From Deinococcus sp. HSC-46F16 (lineage in GTDB: Bacteria > Deinococcota > Deinococci > Deinococcales > Deinococcaceae): a DNA stretch of 64,000 bases. Below the pieces are notes generated by a model that had not been told where the DNA came from, did no database searches, and worked only from the letters and a program-made list of their open reading frames with translations. The stretch lies in contig NZ_JALJZW010000003.1 of assembly GCF_024171495.1 (NCBI RefSeq), positions 80,001 through 144,000 of the forward strand, read 5' to 3'. Shown in pieces: positions 18,046 through 26,891 of the stretch; the first letter of the stretch is position 1; the number at the start of each line of letters is the position of its first letter. The position numbers and the translations under genes were made by a program.

Positions 18046-18065
18046 GGGGGTCTCCTGGGGGGGGT

Positions 18066-18608
18066 TCAGCCGCGCAGGGGCTGAGGCGAGAGGGTGGATT
18101 CGAGCAGCCGGGCGAGCACGCCCTGGGCCTGCGCGGGGTCGGTGGCGTTGAGCCCGACGACCTGCTCCTCGGGCAGTCCGAAATACAGCGCCACGTCGGC
18201 GGGGTCCCACACGCGGGCCTGATCCTGGCGGGTCACCCCGACGAGAAAGGGCACCGCGATGCGGCTGGTGATGAAGTCGAGGATGCTGCGGGCGTGGGCG
18301 AAGTCCTGCGGGCGGTCCCCGGCGACGAGCAGCACCAGGCCGAGCGCCCCTTCGCACAGCACCTCCCACATGAAGCTGAAGCGGTCCTGGCCGGGGGTGC
18401 CGTACAGGTGCAGGTCGTGCCCGCCGAGGTGCAGGGTGCCGAAATCAAAGGCGACGGTGGTGTTCGTCTTGCCGATGTCCTCGCTGGCCTCGGCCTCGGT
18501 GGCGACCACCGGGGTCTGCGAGAGCGTCTGCACGAAGGTGGTCTTGCCTGCCCCGACCGGGCCGGACACGACGAGCTTGAGGGGGGCCTGGGGAGAAAGC
18601 AGGGTCAT
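18066..18608 (-). CDS. MglA-like small Ras-type GTPase
   Basis: A 180-residue GTP-binding protein with P-loop SGPVGAGKTTFVQ, a switch region with TNTTVAFDFG, the G3-like motif LYGTPGQDRF and VGVTRQDQ in place of the canonical NKxD. This matches the bacterial MglA/Rab-like GTPase families that act with roadblock proteins in polarity or signalling. The G3 motif reads TPGQ rather than DxxG, as in several such bacterial families. Its ATG overlaps the stop of the DUF4388 gene (ATGA), indicating translational coupling. Confidence 0.85.
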   Translation of the reverse strand: MTLLSPQAPLKLVVSGPVGAGKTTFVQTLSQTPVVATEAEASEDIGKTNTTVAFDFGTLHLGGHDLHLYGTPGQDRFSFMWEVLCEGALGLVLLVAGDRPQDFAHARSILDFITSRIAVPFLVGVTRQDQARVWDPADVALYFGLPEEQVVGLNATDPAQAQGVLARLLESTLSPQPLRG

Positions 18609-19264
18609 GCCCGCGCCCCCCCGCCCAGACGGCGCAGGGCACCCAGCAGCCGCTGCACCAGGGGTGCGGAGACGGCGGGCACGGGCGCGGCGCTCACGGC
18701 GGCGACCGGTCCCGGCACGGCGGCGGCCCGCAGCGGCGCGACGAGCCCCGCCGACCGCAGGCGGTGCAGCGCGGCCCGCACGTCGTCCTCGCTCCAGCCC
18801 ACCTGCCGAGAGAGCTCGGCGGCGCTCGCGCCCGTGTGCAGCGCGGGGCGCAGCACGGCCCACGTTCCGGCCAGAGGCGCGGGCACGGGCGGGCTGCCGG
18901 GCACGGTCCCGAAGCGGGTGTCCGCGTGCGGCAGGTGCTCCGGGGCAACGGCGGCGTCGGTGTCCAGCATGCCCGACAGCGGCAGGTCGTAGAACGTCAG
19001 GGTGCCGGGGGCGTGCTCGCGGCGCTGAAACTCAAAAGCGCCCCGGCCCTGCGCTCCCAGCTCGCGCAGGATGTCCCGCGCCCGCTCGCCCTCCATCACC
19101 GGAAAGCCGTCCAAGTACAGGGCGCGGAGTTGCCCGCGTGTCAGGATGAGTTCCAGGGTGCGGCCCTGGTACGCCTCGTGGAAATAGAGGGTGCCCGTCT
19201 GAACGGCGAGCACCTTGAGCAGGTCACCGAGCGCGTGGTCTTGCAAATCGCCGAAGAGGGCCAT
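18605..19264 (-). CDS. DUF4388 (PatA N-terminal-like) protein
   Basis: 219 residues beginning MALFGDLQDHALGDLLKVLAV, the hallmark of the DUF4388/PATAN domain, which occupies about the first 110 residues and is common in bacterial GTPase and two-component modules. The C-terminal part (about 140-200, SAAELSRQVGWSEDDVRAAL) looks like a winged-helix domain. First gene of a four-gene operon with the GTPase, roadblock and V4R-like proteins. AAGGAG sits 6 bases before ATG 19264. Confidence 0.8.
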   Translation of the reverse strand: MALFGDLQDHALGDLLKVLAVQTGTLYFHEAYQGRTLELILTRGQLRALYLDGFPVMEGERARDILRELGAQGRGAFEFQRREHAPGTLTFYDLPLSGMLDTDAAVAPEHLPHADTRFGTVPGSPPVPAPLAGTWAVLRPALHTGASAAELSRQVGWSEDDVRAALHRLRSAGLVAPLRAAAVPGPVAAVSAAPVPAVSAPLVQRLLGALRRLGGGARA

Positions 19265-19591
19265 ATCAACTCCTTTCTGCCTCGGGGAGGCGGGGGGACG
19301 GTGTCCCCGGTCACGCGGGGGCGAACTCCCGAATGGACTGCGCACAGTTCTAAAAAGAGGCCGATCACACATCTGTCACGTGTGATGAGCCTGTGATGAG
19401 GCGGCAACTGTCGTTCAGCGCCTGCTGAATCGCCTGAATGTCAGAAGCCCGTTCAACGTGGAAGTTTCAGGTCCAACCCGCTTCTCATCAACATCTAATC
19501 ATGAGCAGCAGATGAAGGCCGTGATTGGAATCTACTTCGCTCACCCGCCCGTCCGCTTTTCCCCAGACGCCCTCGGATAGCATCTGGCAAG
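19265..19591. promoter_or_regulatory. Divergent control region of GTPase operon and PAS kinase
   Basis: 327 bp without a gene and visibly more AT-rich than its surroundings. ATCACA (19364-19369) and TGTGAT (19381-19386) form an inverted repeat with an 11-bp centre, and GTGATGAG recurs just after it; this is a candidate operator. TAGCAT (19578-19583) lies 8 nt before the kinase ATG. Confidence 0.4.
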
Positions 19592-20773
19592 ATGTCCGAC
19601 GAAAAGACCACTGACCTCCAGTCTCATGGGCGCGGCCCGGAAGGTGAGCGCCTGTCCTGGGCGCAGGCCCTGACCCTGTTCAGCGAGGCGCCGGTGCCCT
19701 ACCTGCTGCTGAATTCGCGGGGCCGGGTGCAGGAGGCCAACGCGGCGGCCTGTACGCTGCTGGGAGTGGGGGCGGAGGCGCTGCGGGGCCGCCCCGTCAC
19801 GCGCCTATTGACGCCGGGCACCCAGGGCACCTTCGAGTGGTTGCTGGGGCAGGCGGAAGGGGTCAGGGGGCGGGTCCGCGCCGAGGGCCAACTGCTGCAT
19901 GCGGACGGCACCGTTCTGGACGTGCTGTTTGACCTCGCCGGCCCGGCGCCGGGCAGTGCGCCGGGACCGCTGCGGCTGGTCGTCACCGACATCACGCCGT
20001 ACAAGGAAGCGCACCGCAGCCTGCTGGACCAGGCGGCCACCCAGGACACCCAGCTTCAGGCCGGGGCCACCCGCTTCCGGGCCGCCCAGCAGGAACTGGA
20101 AGGCGTGGTCACGGTGGTCTTGCGCCAGCTCCAGCTTCCGGTCGCGCGGGCCATGAATTATCTGGGGCTGACCCGGCGTGCCCTGGGGGAGAGCGTGCCC
20201 GAAGAGGTCGCCCGGCCCCTGCTCCAGAGCGAGCGGGCCGTGCAGCAGATCATCGCGCTGCTCGCCTCGGTGGACCGCTACCTCCAGATGCGCCGGATGC
20301 GGCTCGGGCTGCGCCGGGTGGACCTGGAGCGGGTGCTGCGCGAGGTGCTCAAGCACGCCCAGCCGGTCATGGAGGGCCGCCATGTCCACGTCACCCACGA
20401 TCCGCTGCCCACCGTGCAGGGGGACAGCCAGGCCCTCTTCGTGATTCTGGACGAATACGTTGCCAACGCCTTGAAGTACAGCAAGGGCCGCGAGATCGCC
20501 CGCATCCACGTGCGGGTGCGCGAGACGGAAGGCGAATACCACATCGGCGTGGAGGACAACGGCGCGGGCTTCAACATGCGCCAGAAAGACCGCCTCTTTC
20601 ACTTGTTCGGCCGCCTGCACCCCTCACGCTCCTACGAGGGCACCGGGGTTGGGCTGGTGACCGTGCGGCGGCTGTGCGAGCGTTTCGGCGGGCGCGTCTG
20701 GGCCGAGGGCAAGCCGGACCAGGGGGCCACCTTCTGGTTCGCGTGGCCCAAGTCGCCGACCCTGCTGGACTGA
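19592..20773 (+). CDS. PAS histidine-kinase-like protein lacking the acceptor His
   Basis: A 393-residue soluble protein with a PAS domain (about 20-140), a HisKA-like helical region and an HATPase domain (DEYVANALKYSKG, VEDNGAGFN, YEGTGVGLVTVRRL). Aligned with the GAF kinase at 10743, the phospho-acceptor motif SHDLQAP reads LRQLQLP, so the histidine is replaced by Arg178. Either it is a pseudokinase or it phosphorylates elsewhere. It is divergent from the GTPase operon and may act in the same pathway. The start follows TAGCAT by 8 nt. Confidence 0.8.
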   Translation: MSDEKTTDLQSHGRGPEGERLSWAQALTLFSEAPVPYLLLNSRGRVQEANAAACTLLGVGAEALRGRPVTRLLTPGTQGTFEWLLGQAEGVRGRVRAEGQLLHADGTVLDVLFDLAGPAPGSAPGPLRLVVTDITPYKEAHRSLLDQAATQDTQLQAGATRFRAAQQELEGVVTVVLRQLQLPVARAMNYLGLTRRALGESVPEEVARPLLQSERAVQQIIALLASVDRYLQMRRMRLGLRRVDLERVLREVLKHAQPVMEGRHVHVTHDPLPTVQGDSQALFVILDEYVANALKYSKGREIARIHVRVRETEGEYHIGVEDNGAGFNMRQKDRLFHLFGRLHPSRSYEGTGVGLVTVRRLCERFGGRVWAEGKPDQGATFWFAWPKSPTLLD

Positions 20774-20860
20774 TCCAGTCTCCGTCCCCCCCCGTTCGTC
20801 CGTCGGCGCTTCCCTGGTGGGTGAATTCCCGTTCCGGTCGCCGCTGTGGTCCTGCCTGTC
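20774..20860 (-). repeat. Interspersed repeat, copy A
   Basis: Begins at the kinase stop codon (TGATCC) and matches the start of copy B after 30343: shared CCGTCCC, TCGGCGCT, CCTGGT, GAA-TCC and TTCC-CGG blocks in the same order and spacing. The rest of the gap to 21174 (about 300 bp) holds no gene that I can support; it contains CGGAGTCCG/CGGACTCCG inverted motifs near 20960 and 21018, also seen in other copies. Confidence 0.6.
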
Positions 20861-21174
20861 CGCTCGGGTGGAGGAGGTTGGGCCACGGGTGTCACACGGC
20901 TTCCGGTGGAGGGGGGGTGGAAAACACCCGGACATCCGACCGCAGGCGGCAGAAACCGCCACGGAGTCCGGGAGGGCGACGGGCAACCGGTGCTGTCCTG
21001 GCGGGTTCAGCAATGGTGCGGACTCCGTGTGAGCCCGTCTGGCCTCAGGAGGGGACCTTCACGGCGTCTGGGGCCGGAGGGCCGGAGCCCACGCGGCCAC
21101 CACCTCAGCCCCGCCAGCGCGGCCCCTGCAGGCGTCCTGTCCCTGTACCGACATGGGGAGCACGGCGGCCCGCT

Positions 21175-21546
21175 CTACACGGCGTTCTCTGAGCGCTGAC
21201 CGGGCGCCTCCCTCTCCAGCGCCTGGCCCTCGGCGCTGCCCCAGCGGGCCATCGCGGCGATGATCTCGCCCAGGGCCTCGCCGCGCGGGGTCAGGGTGTA
21301 GTCCACCCGGGGCGGCACCTCGGCATAGACGGTGCGGATGAGCACCCCCTGGTCTTCGAGGTCGCGCAGCCGGGCGGTCAGGGTCTTGGGCGAGATGCGC
21401 TCCAGGGCGCGGCGCAACTCGCTGAAGCGCCGGGTGCCCGCCAGCAGTTCACGCACGATCAGGGTGGTCCAGCGCCCCCCCAGGACGTCCATGGTGCGCT
21501 CGACCCCGCACTCGGGGCGACGGAGCGCCGCGTTGCCGTATTTCAT
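21175..21546 (-). CDS. HxlR-family transcriptional regulator
   Basis: 123 residues, a MarR-like winged helix of the HxlR family. The diagnostic N-terminus CGVERTMDVLGGRWTTLIVREL is split here by a conserved Cys13 that in some family members senses redox or aldehyde stress. RRFSELRRALERISPKTL is the recognition region. It is divergent from two NAD(P)-binding genes 94 bp away, a typical arrangement for a local regulator of those genes. Confidence 0.9.
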   Translation of the reverse strand: MKYGNAALRRPECGVERTMDVLGGRWTTLIVRELLAGTRRFSELRRALERISPKTLTARLRDLEDQGVLIRTVYAEVPPRVDYTLTPRGEALGEIIAAMARWGSAEGQALEREAPGQRSENAV

Positions 21547-21640
21547 GGTTCCTCCCGGGCCTACGACTTTCCCGCAGGATACCGGATTTCACCTTGCCGC
21601 CTCCCTTTCCCGGCGGGCGGGGTGCCCCTACCCTGGGGCC

Positions 21641-22300
21641 ATGACGTCTGGACTTTCCGGAAAAGTGCGCGTGGGGGCGACCCTGGCCCTGCTGGGAGGA
21701 ACGGGCCGCACCGGCCGACTCCTGATTGACCGGGCGCTGGCGGAAGGCTACGCGCTGCGGGTGCTGGCCCGCGACCCCGAGCGGCTGCACCGCCGCGACA
21801 GTGCGCTGACCCCGGTGCCCGGCGACGCCCGGCACGCCGACGACGTGTTCCGGCTGCTGGAGGGCGCAGACGCGGTCCTGAGCACCCTCGGCCCGGTGCG
21901 CGGGGACGGGGCGGGCGTGATGGCGCAGTCGGCGCATCACCTCGTCGCCGTGATGCCGGAGCTGGGGCTCTCGCGCCTGATCACGCTCACGGGCGCGGGG
22001 GTGCGTCAGCCCGGCGACCGCCCCAAAATGAGCGACCGCCTGATTCGCCGGGCACTGGCGACCCTGCAACCCGACGTGCTGCGCGACTCCGAAGCGCACG
22101 TGGCGACCGTCACCGCCAGCCCGCTGGAGTGGACGGTCGTGCGGGCGCCCCGGCTGGGCGACGGACCGGTCCAGCCCCTCAAGGTGGGCATGGTGGGGGA
22201 CATCGGCACCTTCGTCTCGCGGGCCAGCGTGGCCGACTTCATGCTGCGCGAGCTGGAAGAGGGCCGCTGGGTGCGTCAGGCCCCGGCGGTGAGCCACTGA
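21641..22300 (+). CDS. NAD(P)-binding NmrA/SDR-like protein
   Basis: A 219-residue Rossmann-fold protein with ALLGGTGRTGRLLIDRAL at the N-terminus, then LEGADAVLSTLGP and LITLTGAGV, typical of NAD(P)H-binding atypical SDRs (SDR_a5/NmrA group). No Tyr-xxx-Lys pair is evident. ATG 21641 follows TACCCT (21629-21634) by 6 nt and is within an otherwise open frame; upstream in-frame codons are rejected because they overlap the divergent HxlR gene. Its stop overlaps the next start (TGATG). Confidence 0.82.
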   Translation: MTSGLSGKVRVGATLALLGGTGRTGRLLIDRALAEGYALRVLARDPERLHRRDSALTPVPGDARHADDVFRLLEGADAVLSTLGPVRGDGAGVMAQSAHHLVAVMPELGLSRLITLTGAGVRQPGDRPKMSDRLIRRALATLQPDVLRDSEAHVATVTASPLEWTVVRAPRLGDGPVQPLKVGMVGDIGTFVSRASVADFMLRELEEGRWVRQAPAVSH

Positions 22301-23196
22301 TGGGCCGGGCGGCCCTGCCACCCCTGCCCGCGCCCGGCGGCTGGCCCGGCCCGGTGTTCGTGATGGGCGCGACCGGCACCGTGGGCGGCGAGATCGTGCG
22401 GCAGCTCGCGCCGAGCGGGGCCGAGCTGTGGGCCGCCGTCCGGGACCCGGAGCGGGCCACCCTGCCCCCCGGCGTGCGCCCGGTGCCCTTCGACGTGGCC
22501 GACCCGGCGACCTACGGGGCGCTGCGCGGGGCGGCGGTCCTGTTTGCCATGTGGCCCCCGGGCACCGGAGTCACCGACCTGGGGCGGCTGTTCGCGGCGG
22601 CGCGGGCGGCGGGCGTGCGCCGGGTGGTGTTCCTGTCGATTCTGGGAGCCGAACGCCTGTCTTTTCTGCCCCACCGCCAGATCGAGCAGGAACTGGAACG
22701 CTCGGGGCTGGACGCGGTGCTCCTGCGCTCGGGGTACTTCATGCAGAACCTGACGGGCATCCACGCGCCGGAGGTGCGCCGGGGCGAGCTGTTCATCCCC
22801 TCCGGCGAGGGCCGCACCAGCGTGGTGGACGTGCGCGACGTGGCTGCCGTCGCCGGGCGCGAACTGGCCCGGCCCCTGGCGGCCCCGGCGGTCCGCGCCT
22901 GGAGCCTGACTGGTCCGCAGGCCCTGACCTTCACCGAGATGGGGCATCTGCTGGGGGTGGCGCTGAACCGCCCGGTGCGGCACGTCAGTCCGGGGCCGGT
23001 CACCTTCGTGCGGACGGTGACTGGCTGGGGCACTCCGCGCGGGCTGGCCCTGTTCATGCTCGCGGAATATACGGTGGCCCGCCTGGGCCTCGCCGCCCGG
23101 CTGACCGGCGACGTGCAGGCCGCGCTGGGCCGCCCGCCCATCCCCTTCGCCCGCTTCGCGGAGGATTACCGGGACGTGTGGTTGCGGGAAGCGTAG
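22300..23196 (+). CDS. NmrA-family NAD(P)-binding protein
   Basis: 298 residues. The N-terminal FVMGATGTVGGEIVRQL carries the GxxGxxG dinucleotide motif, and VVFLSILGAE, the EQELERSGLDAVLLRSGYFMQN block and SVVDVRDVAAVA are hallmarks of NmrA-like proteins related to NAD(P)H:quinone oxidoreductases. Translation is coupled to the upstream gene through a TGATG overlap. With the divergent HxlR regulator this looks like a small redox or electrophile-response unit. Confidence 0.85.
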   Translation: MGRAALPPLPAPGGWPGPVFVMGATGTVGGEIVRQLAPSGAELWAAVRDPERATLPPGVRPVPFDVADPATYGALRGAAVLFAMWPPGTGVTDLGRLFAAARAAGVRRVVFLSILGAERLSFLPHRQIEQELERSGLDAVLLRSGYFMQNLTGIHAPEVRRGELFIPSGEGRTSVVDVRDVAAVAGRELARPLAAPAVRAWSLTGPQALTFTEMGHLLGVALNRPVRHVSPGPVTFVRTVTGWGTPRGLALFMLAEYTVARLGLAARLTGDVQAALGRPPIPFARFAEDYRDVWLREA

Positions 23197-23246
23197 TTCG
23201 CAGGGGCGGCCCCTGGGTTCCCGGACACCCGCCGGAGCCGCGCGGC

Positions 23247-25178
23247 TCAGGCCAAGGCGCGGACGATCAGGGGGCCTTCTTCCCCCCCGCCCCCCGCGTC
23301 CAGGGAGGGCGCCGTGCCCAGCACTCGGAGGGCCTCGCGGACCACGGCCGGATCGAACTGCTGCCCGCTCTGGGCGCGGAGTTCCGCAAGCGCGGCGGCT
23401 CGGGGCCAAGCGGCCTTGTAGGCGCGGCGGTGGGTCAGGGCGTCGTACACGTCGGCCACCGCCACGATGCGGGCGACGAGGGGGATGTCCTCGCCCGACA
23501 GCCCGCAGGGGTAGCCGCGGCCATTCCAGTGCTCATGGTGGTTCTGGGCGATGGTTTCGGCCATCTGGAGCAGGCGGCTGTGGCCCCCCGCCAGAATGCG
23601 GGCGCCGATTACGGTGTGGCGCTGCATCTGGCGGTATTCCTCGGGGGTCAGTGGCCCCTGCTTGAGCAGGATGCTGTCGGGAATGCCGATCTTGCCCACG
23701 TCGTGCAGCCGCGCGGCGATCCGCAGCAGCTCGACCTCCTCCGGCGACAGGCCCAGCCGCGTCCCGATGGCCGCCGAGAGCTGACCGACCCGCTGGGTGT
23801 GGTCCCCGGTGGTGTCGTCCCGGTACTCGGCCGCCACCGCCAGCCGGGTGACCACCTCGATCTGCGCGAGTTCCAGGCTGTGGGTGCGCGAGCGCACCTC
23901 GGCCTCGGCGGTGGCGCGGGCTTCCTCGGCCGCCACCATCCGCAGGCGGTGGAGTTCGGCCTGGTGCTGCGCCCGTTCCACCTCGAAGCGGGCGGTCATG
24001 CCCTGGATCCGCTCGTCCACCTCGGCATTCAGGAGCCCGCGCTCGCGCCCGTACAGCTGCTCCAGGCGTTCAAAGGCCCGCCCCGTCTGCCCCAGGCGGG
24101 CGTGAAGCTGGTACAGGCAGCGCAGCGCGTCGCAGGCGGCCTTGGGCCGCCCGATCTCGTCGGCCAGCCGCAGCGCCCGCTCGAAGGTGCCGATGGCCTC
24201 CGGCAGGGCGCCTTGCCGCAGGTAGGCTTCGCCCAGGTGCAGCAGCACGTCCAACTGACCCTCGACATCCTCCGTCTCCACGGCGATCTGTTCGGCCTCG
24301 CCCAGCGCCTCCCGCGCCTCGCCCACCCGGTCCCAGGCCAGCAGGACGCGGGCCAGCCCGTCCAGCGCCGACAGCTCGCCGTAGCGGTTCTGGACCACCC
24401 GCGCCAGTTCCAGCGCCCGGGCATAGTGCAGGTGCGCGTCGCTCAGGCGCCCCAGCTCGTAGTCCACCCCCGCCAGATTGAGGACGGCGATGGCCTCCAG
24501 GCTCTGATTCTTGAAGTGCCGGGCCGAGGAGAGCACTTCGAGAAAATAGTCGTAGGCCTTGCCCAGGTCGCGCAGGTCCTGATACAGGTTGCCCAGGTTC
24601 AGCAGCAGGTTTCCCTGCACCCGGAGAAGCTGCTCGTCGGGGTCAGGCGCACTGTTCGAGAGGGTAAAAGCGGAAGTCAGGCAGTCCAGCGCTTCGGTGT
24701 ACTCTCCCGATTTGGTCAGGAGCCCTCCCATGTTGCCCAGGGTCTTGACCTGCCCCAGGACCGAGCCCCGGCTCTCGTAGGACACTAGCACCTTTTCAAG
24801 TTCAGCCAGGGCCTTTTTCGACTCGCCGGTCGCGTGGTAGGAGGCCGCCAAAAGATTTCTGATCTCAATTTCCCGGTCGAGCGAGGAGCCGAGGCCCAGG
24901 GCGGCCTGGGCATGGTCATGGGCGCCCGGCCACTCCCCCATATCGGTGAGGAGGTCGGCCAGCCGGTAGTGGGCTTCGGCCTGTCCGTTGCCGCAGCGCA
25001 GTTGCCCGTACAGGTGCAAGGCCAGTTCGTAGTGCTTGCGGGCTGCGGCGTACTCCTCCTGAGCGGCTTCCAAGCCACCGAGCCGGAGGGCGGCGTCTGC
25101 CACTCTCCGGCGGTCCCCAGCGTCCTGTGCGTCGGTCAACGCCACAAGCGCAGATTGATAAGCCTGATCCTCGCCCAC
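23247..25178 (-). CDS. TPR repeat protein with C-terminal HD-GYP domain
   Basis: 643 residues. Residues 10-420 are about ten TPR-type helical repeats, followed by a coiled-coil linker and a full HD-GYP domain ([47 protein letters not shown]). The protein should be a cytosolic cyclic-di-GMP phosphodiesterase regulated by protein contacts. GTG 25178 is preferred over the longer reading frame because TACCCT (complement of 25186-25191) precedes it by 7 nt and the extra upstream residues do not look like protein. Converges with the NmrA gene. Confidence 0.85.
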   Translation of the reverse strand: MGEDQAYQSALVALTDAQDAGDRRRVADAALRLGGLEAAQEEYAAARKHYELALHLYGQLRCGNGQAEAHYRLADLLTDMGEWPGAHDHAQAALGLGSSLDREIEIRNLLAASYHATGESKKALAELEKVLVSYESRGSVLGQVKTLGNMGGLLTKSGEYTEALDCLTSAFTLSNSAPDPDEQLLRVQGNLLLNLGNLYQDLRDLGKAYDYFLEVLSSARHFKNQSLEAIAVLNLAGVDYELGRLSDAHLHYARALELARVVQNRYGELSALDGLARVLLAWDRVGEAREALGEAEQIAVETEDVEGQLDVLLHLGEAYLRQGALPEAIGTFERALRLADEIGRPKAACDALRCLYQLHARLGQTGRAFERLEQLYGRERGLLNAEVDERIQGMTARFEVERAQHQAELHRLRMVAAEEARATAEAEVRSRTHSLELAQIEVVTRLAVAAEYRDDTTGDHTQRVGQLSAAIGTRLGLSPEEVELLRIAARLHDVGKIGIPDSILLKQGPLTPEEYRQMQRHTVIGARILAGGHSRLLQMAETIAQNHHEHWNGRGYPCGLSGEDIPLVARIVAVADVYDALTHRRAYKAAWPRAAALAELRAQSGQQFDPAVVREALRVLGTAPSLDAGGGGEEGPLIVRALA

Positions 25179-25300
25179 ACCTGCCAGGGTAACGGGTGCT
25201 CCTCTCAATTCTCTTACTTCCCCACCCACCGGGGAGGCGGGTGAGGGGGTCCGGATGCGCCTGGAGAGGGAGCGGCGCACCCGTGGTCTGGGGTGGGAAG

Positions 25301-26596
25301 CTACAGCACGTCTTTGAGGAAGGCCTCGAGGTTCAGCAGGCCCTTCTTGCCCAGCTTGTCCTTATAGGGCGCGTTCATGCCGTTGCTGTACACGTCATAG
25401 GCCTTTTCGGCCATCTTCCTGGTAAGGTCCTTGAGGGGCACGCGCGGGGTCTGCGAGAGGGCAAGGGCCAGGCCGCCCGCCGCCATCGGGGTGGCGACCG
25501 AGGTGCCGGTCCACGACACCAGCAGGCCGTCGGGACCGGGGGTGTAGACGTTCTCGCCCAGCGCCACCAGCTCCAGGTTGGAGCTGTAGTTGGAAAAGGA
25601 GGACTTCAGGCCCGCCGTGTTCACGCTGCCCACGCTGAGGCTGCGCTCGCCCACGCCGCCGGAGACCATGTCGTGCGCCGGGTAGCTGATCGCCGGGCGG
25701 TTCTCGTTGCCCGCCGACGCCACCACGAGGGCGCCGCGCTCGGTCGCCCGCTTGATCGCGTCTTGCACGACGGCCGAGCGCTCGTCGCTGCCCAGGCTGA
25801 GGTTGATGACCTGTGCGCCCTTGGCAGCAGCCCAGTCAATGGCCTGCGCGACGTGCAGCACGTCCCCCGAGCCGTCCGGCCCCAGGACCCGCAGCGGCAG
25901 GATGGTCGCCTTGGGCGCCACCTGCAACACGACCCCCGCGACCCCCGTGCCGTGGCCGTAGCCGCCTTCGCCCAGCACGCCTTCCTCGTCGGGGTTGGTG
26001 TCTCCCGCATAGAAGTCGCGCCACTCCCCGGCCGGGGCGAGCGATCCGGCAAACGCCGGGTGCTCCACGTCGACGCCCGTGTCAATCACCGCGACCTTGA
26101 TCCCCTGGCCCAGTTTGGGCGCCAGGGTCTGGGCCTGTTCCAGGCGGATGATCTGGAAATTGAGGTTGTTCTCCGGAATCAGGTCGTACTGCCCCTTGAT
26201 CCACATCGAGCGCCCCTCGGCCGTCCAGAGGTTGAAGTCGCCCTTGATCCACATCGAGCGTCCCTGCACCGTGGCCACCGCACTCGCCGAGAACGCACCC
26301 AGGTTGCTCTCGGGCGTCTCCGTCAAGCTGAGTGCCCGCAGGCCGGACGGGCTCGCCTGCGCGGCCGAGAGCGCCAGCACGGCGTAGCCCTCGGCCGCGT
26401 CGAACATCACCGCCGGAGCGCCGTAGGTGGCCTCGATCTGCTCGCGGGTGGTGCCCGCCGGAACACGGACTTGCATCACGTGGCTGGGCCGGGCCGCCGC
26501 TCCCTGCGGGGCAGCAGCGGAAGGAGCCTGCTGGGAGCAGCCGGCCAGGGCGAGGGCCGAAAGGATGAGCAGTGCGGCAGTGGAGCGCTTGACCAT
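25301..26596 (-). CDS. Subtilisin-like serine protease, lipoprotein
   Basis: 431-residue S8 peptidase. A lipoprotein signal peptide ends in LALAGC, so Cys20 or so would be lipidated and the enzyme anchored outside the cytoplasmic membrane. The propeptide region precedes the catalytic triad: Asp in [15 protein letters not shown], His in [11 protein letters not shown] and Ser in [12 protein letters not shown]. Between propeptide and protease, the phrase RSMWIKG occurs twice 16 residues apart, a recent tandem duplication. GGAGG precedes the ATG. Probably an extracytoplasmic nutrient or quality-control protease. Confidence 0.92.
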   Translation of the reverse strand: MVKRSTAALLILSALALAGCSQQAPSAAAPQGAAARPSHVMQVRVPAGTTREQIEATYGAPAVMFDAAEGYAVLALSAAQASPSGLRALSLTETPESNLGAFSASAVATVQGRSMWIKGDFNLWTAEGRSMWIKGQYDLIPENNLNFQIIRLEQAQTLAPKLGQGIKVAVIDTGVDVEHPAFAGSLAPAGEWRDFYAGDTNPDEEGVLGEGGYGHGTGVAGVVLQVAPKATILPLRVLGPDGSGDVLHVAQAIDWAAAKGAQVINLSLGSDERSAVVQDAIKRATERGALVVASAGNENRPAISYPAHDMVSGGVGERSLSVGSVNTAGLKSSFSNYSSNLELVALGENVYTPGPDGLLVSWTGTSVATPMAAGGLALALSQTPRVPLKDLTRKMAEKAYDVYSNGMNAPYKDKLGKKGLLNLEAFLKDVL

Positions 26597-26891
26597 GACA
26601 ACCTCCGTGAGAATTGACCAGCAGAGCCAACTCGCTTCTCAGAATCCTAACCCACCTTGTCCCCCTGGACTCGGTTCAGGAAATGCAGGCTCCTTGAGTC
26701 TTCGGGGGAGCGTGGGGGCAGCGCCGGGTGGAGCGCCGGAAACAGCGAGGTTCCCGGTGGTCGGCGGGATGCCGGGGAGGGGACAGGCCTGAACCGTCCA
26801 TCACGCTAGCAAGCTCGGCCGCTCCGGGCGGCGGACTTTCGAAACCGGCTTGAGGAAACCTTCATCTTGTGGGCACAGCCCGGGAGGGTTC
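26597..26891. other. Intergenic region without recognised gene
   Basis: About 295 bp between the protease start and the permease stop, both on the minus strand. On the minus strand TAGGAT near 26645 is a possible -10 for the protease gene. No hairpin with a T-run was noticed. Confidence 0.3.

Noticed and set aside
19364..19386. CRP-type binding site
   Set aside because: The half-sites are in the opposite orientation (ATCACA first, TGTGAT second) to the TGTGA-N6-TCACA consensus.
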